64,000 nt of DNA from Aquihabitans sp. G128 (GTDB taxonomy: Bacteria; Actinomycetota; Acidimicrobiia; Acidimicrobiales; Iamiaceae), in the NCBI RefSeq assembly GCF_019048865.1, contig NZ_CP077604.1, positions 2,542,001-2,606,000 of the forward strand. The letters are read 5' to 3'. The position numbers and the translations under genes were made by a program. The notes beneath the pieces were generated by a model, which saw only the letters and a program-made list of their open reading frames with translations, had not been told where the DNA came from and did no database searches. Below, piece by piece: positions 46,848 through 53,581 of the stretch (positions are counted from its first letter, which is position 1; each line of letters opens with the position of its first letter).

Positions 46848-48239
46848 TCAGCGGGCGGCGAGGCAGGCGCTGGTGAAGCGCTCGGCGGGGGACGGGTCGG
46901 CGCCGAGGTGGAGGTGGAGGTAGCTGGCCAGGAGCGTGGGTGAGGCGTGGCCGGCGTCGCCGCGGCCGAAGCGGCCCTCGAGGTGGAGGGCGGCGCCGGG
47001 CGGGGTGAGCTGGGAGTAGTGGAACTCGTGGCCGCGCAGCCACGAGCCCACCGGGGCGACGGGGGTGTCGACGAGGACCTCGGCGGTGCGGTAGCCGAGG
47101 CTGAGGCGGTCGGTCATCACGCCGTCGGCGGCGATCACGCCGGCCATGGCGTGGCCGTCGAGCGAGCGGGCCAGCCACAGGAGGCCCCCGCACTCGGCCC
47201 AGGTGGGCAGCCCGCCGCCGACCCTCGAGGCCACGTCGGCCAGCAGCGGGCGGTTCTCGGCCAGGGCGGCGCCGAACACCTCGGGGAAGCCGCCGCCCAC
47301 CACCAGGCCGGCCACGCCCTCGGGCAGCGCCGGGTCCACGAGCGGGTCGAAGGAGACGACCTCGGCCCCGGTCTCGGCCAAGCGCTCGACGTTGTCGGGG
47401 TAGCTGAAGCTGAAGGCCGGGCCGCCGGCCACCGCGATGTGCAGGGGTGCCGCGCCGGCGGGCACCACGCGCTCGGCGGCCGGCAGCGGCGCGCCGACGA
47501 CCGCGGCGGGCGCCGTGCGGGCGAGGCGCACGACGGCCTCGAGGTCGCAGCCCGCGGCCACGGCGGCGGCCAGGCGATCGACCGAGGCCGCCACCTCGTC
47601 GCGCTGCTCCACCACCGGCACCAGGCCCAGGTGCCGGTCGCGCCACGAGAAGGCATCGTCGCGGCGGAGCACGCCGAGCACCGGCACGCCGAGGGGCTCG
47701 ATGGCGTCGCGCAGCAGCTGCTCGTGGCCGGCGCTGCCCACCCGGTTCAGGATCACGCCGGCCACCCGCACGTCGGGGTCGAAGGCCACGAAGCCGTGCA
47801 CGATGGCGGCGACGGAGCGGCTCATCGACGCAGCGTCGACCACCAGCACCACCGGGGTGTCCAGCAGGCGGGCCACGTGGGCGGTCGAGGCGTCGTCACG
47901 CGCCGGATCGACCGCGCCGGGCACCGCCGACGCCGCACCGTCGAACAGCCCCATGACGCCCTCGACCACCAACACGTCGGCATCGCCCGCGGCCCGCTCG
48001 GCCAGCGCCGGCACCGCGGCGGCGCCGCTCATCCAGGCGTCGAGGTTGCGGCCCGGCCGGCCGGTGGCCACCGCGTGGTAGCCGGGGTCGATGAAGTCGG
48101 GCCCGACCTTGGCGGTTGCCACCCGGTGCCCGGCCGCCACCAGCGCGGCGGCCAGCCCGGTGGCCACCGAGGTCTTGCCGGCACCGGAGTGGGTGCCGGC
48201 CACCACGAGGCGCGGCGGCAGCGCCACGGTGCCCGCCAC
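46848..48239 (-). CDS. cobB: Hydrogenobyrinic acid a,c-diamide synthase (CobB/CbiA)
   Basis: A 463-residue ATP-dependent amidase for the a and c side chains. The N-terminal half is a P-loop synthetase: VVAGTHSGAGKTSVATGLAAAL, KVGPDFIDPGYH, GRNLDAWM, VLVVEGVMGLFDGA. The C-terminal half is a glutaminase-like domain: VAGGPAFSFSYPDNVERL, GGGFPEVF, WAECGGLLWLA with the catalytic Cys, and LRGHEFHYSQL. I chose the GTG at 48239, which lies 2 nt from the cobO stop. With CobN present the substrate is probably the cobalt-free acid, but this is inference. Confidence 0.95.
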   Translation of the reverse strand: MAGTVALPPRLVVAGTHSGAGKTSVATGLAAALVAAGHRVATAKVGPDFIDPGYHAVATGRPGRNLDAWMSGAAAVPALAERAAGDADVLVVEGVMGLFDGAASAVPGAVDPARDDASTAHVARLLDTPVVLVVDAASMSRSVAAIVHGFVAFDPDVRVAGVILNRVGSAGHEQLLRDAIEPLGVPVLGVLRRDDAFSWRDRHLGLVPVVEQRDEVAASVDRLAAAVAAGCDLEAVVRLARTAPAAVVGAPLPAAERVVPAGAAPLHIAVAGGPAFSFSYPDNVERLAETGAEVVSFDPLVDPALPEGVAGLVVGGGFPEVFGAALAENRPLLADVASRVGGGLPTWAECGGLLWLARSLDGHAMAGVIAADGVMTDRLSLGYRTAEVLVDTPVAPVGSWLRGHEFHYSQLTPPGAALHLEGRFGRGDAGHASPTLLASYLHLHLGADPSPAERFTSACLAAR

Positions 48240-48241
48240 GG

Positions 48242-48763
48242 TCAGTACTCGATGCCCTTCTTGGCCTTGATGCCCTGCTCGTAGGCGTGCTTGACCTTCA
48301 CCATCTCGGTGACGGTGTCGGCGATGTCGATGACCTCCTGCGGGCAGTCGCGCCCGGTGAGCACGACGTTGGTCTTCGGCGAGCGGGCCTGGAGGCCGGC
48401 CACGACGTCGGCCACCGGCACCCAGCCGTACTTCATGGCGTAGGTGGCCTCGTCGAGGATGAGCAGGTCGTAGTCGCCCGAGGCCAGCATCTCGTTGGCG
48501 ACCTCCCACGCGTGGCGGCCCTTGGCCGCGGTCTCGTCGAGGTCGGTGGACTCCCACGTGAAGCCGTCGCCGAGGGTGTGCCACGTGATGTCGAGCTGGT
48601 CGGCCAGCTTGCGCTCACCGGTCTTCCACTTGCCGCCCTTGACGAACTGCACCACGCCGACGGTCCAGCCCCGCATGGCGCCACGGGCCATGACGCCGAA
48701 CGCGGCGGACGACTTGCCCTTGCCGTGTCCGGTGTTGACGAGCAGCAGCGAGTCCGAGGCCAT
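48242..48763 (-). CDS. cobO: Cob(I)yrinic acid a,c-diamide adenosyltransferase (CobO/BtuR)
   Basis: A 173-residue CobA-type (BtuR/CobO/CobP) adenosyltransferase that adds the adenosyl ligand to cobalt. The P-loop is NTGHGKGKSSAAFGV, then VVQFVKGG, LLILDEATYAMKYGWV and VVLTGRDCPQEVIDIADTVTEM, and it ends HAYEQGIKAKKGIEY as expected. The ATG at 48763 lies 6 nt after a TACGGT hexamer, a leaderless-type promoter; no riboswitch is seen in front of it. It is followed by cobB. Confidence 0.96.
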   Translation of the reverse strand: MASDSLLLVNTGHGKGKSSAAFGVMARGAMRGWTVGVVQFVKGGKWKTGERKLADQLDITWHTLGDGFTWESTDLDETAAKGRHAWEVANEMLASGDYDLLILDEATYAMKYGWVPVADVVAGLQARSPKTNVVLTGRDCPQEVIDIADTVTEMVKVKHAYEQGIKAKKGIEY

Positions 48764-48769
48764 GGGCCG

Positions 48770-48775
48770 ACCGTA
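48770..48775 (-). promoter_or_regulatory. -10-like hexamer TACGGT, leaderless cobO-cobB
   Basis: TACGGT on the minus strand ends 6 nt before the cobO ATG. So cobO-cobB appears to escape riboswitch control, unlike the other cobalamin units. Confidence 0.45.
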
Positions 48776-48849
48776 GCGCCCACCCCCGCGGCCGCCGCTC
48801 GCCGCCCCTCAGCAGGAAGACCGCCGCGCTCTGGTGCGAAGATGGCGTC

Positions 48850-49403
48850 GTGGACCAGCAGGCGGAGGACGCAGCGCTCGATCGGCGGCTGTTCATCGCC
48901 ATCATGCAGGCGGCCTACAGCGGCGAGCTGGCCGCCGCCCACGCCTACCGGGGCCACTGGCGGTCGCTGTGGCAGAGCCGTCGGGCCACCGTGCGGCTGG
49001 GCATCCAGGCCATCGAGTTCGAGGAGTGGCACCACCGCCGCCAGGTGGGCGAGATCCTGGCCGAGCTCGGCAGCGGCCCGCAGCGCTGGCGGGAGGTGCT
49101 GATGTGGAGCATCGGGCGCTTCTTCGGCTCGCTGTGCTTCGTGGGCGGGTGGTTCGGCCCGCTGTACGCCGCGGGACGGTTGGAGGCCGCCAACGTCGGC
49201 CAGTACGAAGCCGCCGCCCACCACGCGGCGCGCTGCGGGCTCGACCGCTTCGTCCCGCAGATCGAGGCCATGGTCGCCGTCGAGGACCGCCACGAGCGCT
49301 TCTTCGGCGACCTCGTCCGCGGCCACCCGCTCCTCCCGCTGGCCGCCTCGGTCGGCGGTTGGCGACCCCCGCCGCCGGCGGCGAGGTCGCTCCGGCGAGC
49401 TGA
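48850..49403 (+). CDS. Ferritin-like (COQ7-type) diiron protein, frameshifted at the 3' end
   Basis: About 184 residues when repaired. It has the four helices of a COQ7/ferritin-like carboxylate diiron protein: QAAYSGELAAAHAYRGH (Glu and His ligands), QAIEFEEWHHRRQVGEIL (ExxH), NVGQYEAAAHHAA and MVAVEDRHERFFGDL (ExxH). COQ7 hydroxylates quinone intermediates, but the substrate here is unknown. The C-terminus breaks in CCCCC, 49366-49370; adding one C gives a stop at 49403 after GWRPPAAGGEVAPAS. Without it, the frame runs to 49647, right through the riboswitch, which is implausible. It is divergent to cobO and lies upstream of unit 3. Confidence 0.75.
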
Positions 49404-49423
49404 GCCGGTCTGCTGCCTGCTGC

Positions 49424-49429
49424 TACCGT
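49424..49429 (+). promoter_or_regulatory. -10-like hexamer TACCGT before cobalamin riboswitch 2
   Basis: TACCGT in CTGCTACCGTC, identical to the 11-mer before riboswitch 3. It would start the cbiZ unit transcript just before the aptamer. Confidence 0.55.
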
Positions 49430-49431
49430 CA

Positions 49432-49585
49432 CGGCCGCAGCGCAGGGAACACCGGTGCGAGTCCGGGGCTGTCCCGCAACTGTCACCGGGTAGCCGGACC
49501 CCCACGATGGCCACGACCCCCGCCGGGGGTGGGAAGGCTCGGGGCGAGGCGCTGATCCGGGAGCCAGGACACCTGACTGCACCGG
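49432..49585 (+). promoter_or_regulatory. Cobalamin riboswitch 2 (long form), controls cbiZ-cobUS-cbiB-cobDQT
   Basis: The plus strand has GGGAACACCGGTGCGAGTCC, GCTGTCCCGCAACTGTCACC, GGCCACGACC, GGTGGGAAGGCTCGG and GATCCGGGAGCCAGGACACC, the standard ordered blocks of the long cobalamin aptamer. It ends about 35 nt before the TTG start of cbiZ. No terminator U-tract is visible, so translational control is the simplest guess. Confidence 0.95.
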
Positions 49586-49618
49586 CCCCGGCCGGTCCAC
49601 CTCGCCAGGACGAAGCCA

Positions 49619-50284
49619 TTGGAACCCAAGATCCGCCTCCGCCGTGAGGGCCAGCGCGACCTCCCCGTGCTGTGCTGGCGCTTCGGCGCGCCGCAGCAGG
49701 TCATCGCCTCGTCTCCCCACGGCGGCGGCATCGGCCTGCGCCGCTGGGTGCTCAACGCCACCGTCCCTGCGTCCTACGGCCGCAAGGACCCCGACCGCCA
49801 CCTCGGCAAGCTGGGCGTGTCGTTCGGCCTGCCCGGTCGCGGGGTGGGGCTCATGACCGCGGTCGACGTGAAGCTGGTGCAGCGGGCCTCCGACGGCGAC
49901 GTCCACGCCTTCGCCACGGTCGGGGTGACCCGACCCACCTGGGCGGCCGAGCCCGCCGAGCAGGCCACCACGCGCGACGTCCACCAGGTCGGCACCATCA
50001 ACGTCGTGGCGTTCCTGCCCGAGCGGCTGGTCGACGCCGCCCTCGTGAACGCGGTGGCCACCGTGGCCGAGGCCAAGGCCCAGGCCCTGCTGGAGCTGGG
50101 CATCGCCGGCACCGGCACGGCGTCCGACGCGGTGTGCCTCGTGTGCCCGCCCGAGGGCCGCACCCACCACTTCGGCGGCCCCCGCTCCGGGTTCGGGGCC
50201 CGGCTCGCTCGAGCCACCCACGCCGCCGTCCTCGCCGGCGCCCGCTACGCCGCCGAGCCGGGGCCGACCGAGGCCCGACCGTGA
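49619..50284 (+). CDS. cbiZ: Adenosylcobinamide amidohydrolase
   Basis: A 221-residue CbiZ. It cuts the aminopropanol (or its phosphate) from adenosylcobinamide to give adenosylcobyric acid, so corrinoids with foreign lower ligands can be rebuilt. Marks are VIASSPHGGGIGLRRWVLNATVP, GVGLMTAVDVK, VTRPTWAAEPA, TINVVAFLPERLVDAALVNAV and GTASDAVCLVCPP. The start is TTG at 49619 with AGGA 8 nt upstream. The stop overlaps cobU (GTGA). Confidence 0.94.
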   Translation: MEPKIRLRREGQRDLPVLCWRFGAPQQVIASSPHGGGIGLRRWVLNATVPASYGRKDPDRHLGKLGVSFGLPGRGVGLMTAVDVKLVQRASDGDVHAFATVGVTRPTWAAEPAEQATTRDVHQVGTINVVAFLPERLVDAALVNAVATVAEAKAQALLELGIAGTGTASDAVCLVCPPEGRTHHFGGPRSGFGARLARATHAAVLAGARYAAEPGPTEARP

Positions 50285-50814
50285 CCCAGCCGCAGATCGC
50301 CCTCGTGCTCGGCGGCGCCCGCTCGGGCAAGTCGGTCGAGGCCGAGCGCCTCGTCACCGAGTGGGCCGACGGTGGACCGGTCACCTACGTCGCCACCGCG
50401 CTGCTCGACCTCGACGACCCGTCCCTGGCGGATCGGGTGGCCGCCCACCAGGCGCGGCGACCGGCGAGCTGGACGACGGTCGACGCCGGCGCCGACCTGG
50501 CCGGCGTGCTGCGGGCCACCACCGGGCCGGTGCTGCTCGACTCGCTCGGCCCCTGGGTGGCCGCCGCCTTCCCCGAGGCGCCCGACCCGGCCCCGCTGGT
50601 GGCCGCCCTGGTCGAGAGGGACGGGCCGACCGTGGTGGTGAGCGACGAGGTGGGCCTCGCCGTGCACCCGGCCACCGAGGCCGGGCGCTGGTTCGTCGAT
50701 GCCCTCGGCACCGCCAACCAGGCCATCTCGGCGGTGGCCGACGACGCCCGCCTCGTGGTGGCCGGCCGCGTCCTGGTGCTCCCTCCGCACCCGTCCGCCG
50801 GCGGGCCGGCCTGA
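50281..50814 (+). CDS. cobU: Adenosylcobinamide kinase / guanylyltransferase
   Basis: A 177-residue CobU/CobP that phosphorylates adenosylcobinamide and transfers GMP to it. The P-loop is LGGARSGKSVEAERLV, then VTYVATA, ADRVAAHQARRPASW (with the His used for the guanylyl intermediate), VLLDSLGPWV, VVSDEVGLAVHP and FVDALGTANQAI. Length is normal. Overlaps cbiZ by 4 nt and touches cobS by 1 nt (TGATG). Confidence 0.94.
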   Translation: MTQPQIALVLGGARSGKSVEAERLVTEWADGGPVTYVATALLDLDDPSLADRVAAHQARRPASWTTVDAGADLAGVLRATTGPVLLDSLGPWVAAAFPEAPDPAPLVAALVERDGPTVVVSDEVGLAVHPATEAGRWFVDALGTANQAISAVADDARLVVAGRVLVLPPHPSAGGPA

Positions 50815-51518
50815 TGCGCCGCGCCCTGGCCTTCCTCACCGTCGCCGGCGCCGGCGCCACGCCCGACGGCCGCACCATGCGCTGGTTCCCGCTGGCCGGC
50901 GCCCTGGTCGGCCTGGTGGTCGGCGGGTCCTGGTGGCTGGCCGCCGAGGCGTTCCCGCCCCTGCTGGCCGGCGCCATCGTGGTGGCCGTCGACCTGGCCG
51001 TCACCGGCCTGCTCCACGTCGACGGCCTCGCCGACAGCGCCGACGGGCTCCTCCCCCACCTGCCGCGCGAGCGCCGGCTCGAGGTCATGGCCGACCCCAC
51101 GGCGGGAGCGTTCGCGGTCGCGGCGGTCGCCGGGGTGCTGGTGCTGCGCGCTGCCGCCCTGGGCTCCCGGCCGGTCGACGTCGGGCTCATCGTGGGCATC
51201 TGGTGCGCCAGCCGCTCGACCATGGCCCTGGTGGCGCTCACCCGTCCCTACGCCCGTCCCGGTGGCCTGGCCTCCTCGTTCCTGGGCGATCGCCTGGCGC
51301 CGGGCCTCGCGGCGGCCGGCATCGTGGCCGGGGCCGCCCTCGCCACCGCCACCGACGGCCGGGCCGGGCTGGCGGCGGTGGTGGCCCTGCTGGTGGGGGC
51401 CGCCCTCGTGGTGGCCCTGGCCCAACGCCGCCTCGGCGGCTTCACCGGCGACGTGCTGGGCGCGCTCGGCGTGGTGGGCGAGACGCTGGCCCTCGTGGTG
51501 GCGGCGGCCAAGTGGTGA
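50814..51518 (+). CDS. cobS: Adenosylcobinamide-GDP ribazoletransferase (cobalamin synthase)
   Basis: A 234-residue membrane enzyme (CobV/CobS family) with six or more hydrophobic helices. It joins alpha-ribazole or its phosphate to adenosylcobinamide-GDP. The metal-binding motif TGLLHVDGLADSADGLL is intact, followed by RLEVMADPTAGAFAV; later SRSTMALVALTRPYAR and LGGFTGDVLGA. ATG at 50814, downstream overlap with cbiB as GTGA. Confidence 0.95.
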   Translation: MRRALAFLTVAGAGATPDGRTMRWFPLAGALVGLVVGGSWWLAAEAFPPLLAGAIVVAVDLAVTGLLHVDGLADSADGLLPHLPRERRLEVMADPTAGAFAVAAVAGVLVLRAAALGSRPVDVGLIVGIWCASRSTMALVALTRPYARPGGLASSFLGDRLAPGLAAAGIVAGAALATATDGRAGLAAVVALLVGAALVVALAQRRLGGFTGDVLGALGVVGETLALVVAAAKW

Positions 51519-52615
51519 GCGCTTCGACCTGGCCCGGGCGCTCGGCCGCCGCGGCCGCCGGCATCGTGGCCGACCGGTTGCTGGGCGAGCCGCCGGTCCG
51601 GCCCCACCCGGTGTCGCTGTTCGGGCGGCTCATGCGGGCCTCGGAGGCCCGCCTGTGGGCCGACCGCCGGGGCCCGGGCGTGGCCCACGCCGCGTTCGGC
51701 GTCGGGGTCGGCGCGGCGGTGGGTCGCTCGTCGCACACCGTCGCCGGCTCGACGTACCTGGCCGTCGCGGGACGGGCGCTCGACGAGGCGGCCGCCGATG
51801 TCGAGGCCGCCCTGCTGGCCGACGACCTCGACCGCGCTCGTGAGCTCCTGCCGGCGCTCGTGGGCCGGGACCCGTCGACGCTCGACGCCGGCGAGATCGC
51901 CCGCGCCGTGATCGAGTCCCTGGCCGAGAACACCATCGATGCCGTGGTGGCACCGGCCTTGTGGGCCGTGGTGGCCGGGGGCGCCGGGGCGCTGGGCTAC
52001 CGCGCGATCAACACGCTCGACGCCATGGTCGGCCACCGCAACGAGCGCTACGAACGCTTCGGCTGGGCCAGCGCCCGCCTCGACGACGCGGCCAACTGGG
52101 TCCCGGCCCGGGTCGGCGCAGCGGTGGTGGTCCTGGTCCGCCCGTCGTCGGCGGCGGCCGTCGCCCGGGCCGTGCGCCACGACGCCCCCGGCCACCCGTC
52201 GCCCAACGGCGGCGTCATCGAGGCGGCCTTCGCCGCCGCCCTCGGCCTGCGCCTCGGGGGCGAGAGCCGCTACGGCGAGCGGGTGGAGCTGCGGCCCACG
52301 CTCGGCGACGGCAAGCCGCCGGCGCCCGGCGACATCGCCGCTGCCCGCCGCCTGGCCCGCGACGTCGACCTCGCCCTCGCCGCCCTCCTCGCCGCCCCCG
52401 CCCTCGCCCGAGCCGCCCGCCAGCCCGCCCGAGCCGGCGCCCGGGCTCGGCCGCCGCACCGTTCTGTCGGGAAAGCACGTCGCCCCACGACACGATTCCC
52501 CGACAGAACGGGACCAGCGCCGAGCCCTTCCGTTCTGTCGGGAAGGCACGTCGCCCCACGACGCGATCTCCCGACAGAACCGTCGCCGCGCTCGACCGGC
52601 GAGGGGCCGACGTGA
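51515..52615 (+). CDS. cbiB: Adenosylcobinamide-phosphate synthase CbiB
   Basis: A 366-residue membrane protein that joins aminopropanol or its phosphate to adenosylcobyric acid. Marks are ADRLLGEPPVRPHPVSLFGRLM, VIESLAENTIDAVVAPALWA, GYRAINTLDAMVGHRNERYERFGWASARLDDAANWVPAR, HDAPGHPSPNGGVIEAAFAAALGLRLGG. The last 60 residues are coded by two 49-bp palindromic repeats and their surroundings and are not conserved; normal CbiB would end near the ARQPARAG segment. The GTG start overlaps cobS and the stop overlaps cobD (GTGA). Confidence 0.94.
   Translation: MSASTWPGRSAAAAAGIVADRLLGEPPVRPHPVSLFGRLMRASEARLWADRRGPGVAHAAFGVGVGAAVGRSSHTVAGSTYLAVAGRALDEAAADVEAALLADDLDRARELLPALVGRDPSTLDAGEIARAVIESLAENTIDAVVAPALWAVVAGGAGALGYRAINTLDAMVGHRNERYERFGWASARLDDAANWVPARVGAAVVVLVRPSSAAAVARAVRHDAPGHPSPNGGVIEAAFAAALGLRLGGESRYGERVELRPTLGDGKPPAPGDIAAARRLARDVDLALAALLAAPALARAARQPARAGARARPPHRSVGKARRPTTRFPDRTGPAPSPSVLSGRHVAPRRDLPTEPSPRSTGEGPT
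52461..52509. repeat. 49-bp palindromic repeat, copy 1
   Basis: The ends are an inverted repeat GTTCTGTCGGG...CCCGACAGAAC (11 bp). Inside is a second inverted pair, CGTCG with CGACA, around the loop CCCCA. It lies in the 3' end of cbiB. It differs from copy 2 in about four of 49 positions. Confidence 0.85.
52532..52580. repeat. 49-bp palindromic repeat, copy 2
   Basis: Same layout with a 12-bp outer arm (GTTCTGTCGGGA...TCCCGACAGAAC) and a perfect 5-bp inner arm CGTCG-CCCCA-CGACG. It starts 22 bp after copy 1 and also lies within the cbiB 3' end. Both copies read in the same direction. Confidence 0.85.
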
Positions 52616-53581
52616 GCGGGTCGACCACGCCCGGCCTCCCGGCCCCGGGCGCCCACGGGGGGTGACGGGGCGCGGGTCGCGGCCGCGCTCGGCATCCCGA
52701 TCGAGGACGTGCTCGACCTGTCGGCGTCACTCAACCCGTGCGCCGCCGCCACCGGGCCCATCGTCGCCGGCCACCTCGGCGCGCTGGGCCGCTACCCCGA
52801 CCCCACCCGGGCCACCGCGGCGCTGGCCGAGGCCATGGGCGTCGATCGCGACCGCTTGCTGCTCACCAACGGCGGCGCCGAGGCCATCGCCCTGGTGGGC
52901 GCGCTGCTCGGCGGCACCGTCGACGAGCCGGACTTCTCGCTGTACCCCCGCGGCCCCGCCACCTCGACCGCCCTCGCCGCGCCCGCCGGCACCACGACCA
53001 CCCCGCCGCGCTGGCGGAGCAACCCGCACAGCCCGTCGGGCGTCCTCGCCGCGCCCGACGACGTCGCCGGCGTCTGGGACGAGGCGTTCTGGGCCATGGC
53101 CACCGGCACGTGGACCCGGGGCGACCACCGGTCCGGGTCCGTCGTGGTCGGGTCGCTGACCAAGCTGCTCGCCTGCCCCGGCCTGCGGATCGGCTACCTG
53201 CTCGCCCCCGAGTCCGACCTCGGCGATCGCCTGCTGGCCGCCGCCCGTGCCGCCCAGCCCGGCTGGTCCGTGGGCGGCCTGGCCTGCGAGGCGCTCCCCG
53301 ACCTGCTGGCCACCGTCGACCTGGACGGGTGGCACCACGAGCTGGGCTGCCTGCGGCGCGAGCTCGTGGACCTGCTCGCCGCCTTCGGCTGGCGCAGCGA
53401 GGCCGCCGACGGCCCGTGGGTGCTGGTCCCCGACGCCGCCGACCTGCGCGACCGCCTCGCCCCCCACGGCATCGTGGTGCGCGACTGCACGAGCTTCGGC
53501 CTGGCCGGCACCGTCCGCATCGCCGTGCCCAGCGACGCCGACCGCCCCCGCCTCGGCGCCGCCCTCGGAGCCATCTCGTGA
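52612..53581 (+). CDS. cobD: L-threonine-O-3-phosphate decarboxylase type aminotransferase, frameshifted
   Basis: A class I/II PLP enzyme of the CobD/CobC type, about 323 residues when repaired. It makes aminopropanol phosphate from threonine phosphate. The true start is a GTG at 52612 overlapping the cbiB stop: GSTTPGLPAPGAHGG then DGARVAAALGIP after removing one G from the run of six at 52657-52662. Marks are DLSASLNPC, LLLTNGGAEAIALVG, RSNPHSPSGV, and the PLP lysine in VVGSLTKLLACPGLRIGYLL. Without the repair, translation would start at the ATG-like position 52709 and lose the first helix. Stop overlaps cobQ. Confidence 0.9.

Noticed and set aside
49404..49647. Coding extension of the ferritin-like gene
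   Set aside because: This stretch is a textbook cobalamin aptamer with its promoter; the coding frame only stays open because of the frameshift.
52461..52580. Possible CRISPR repeat pair
   Set aside because: Only two copies, with a 22-bp gap and nested palindromes, no array and no cas genes.
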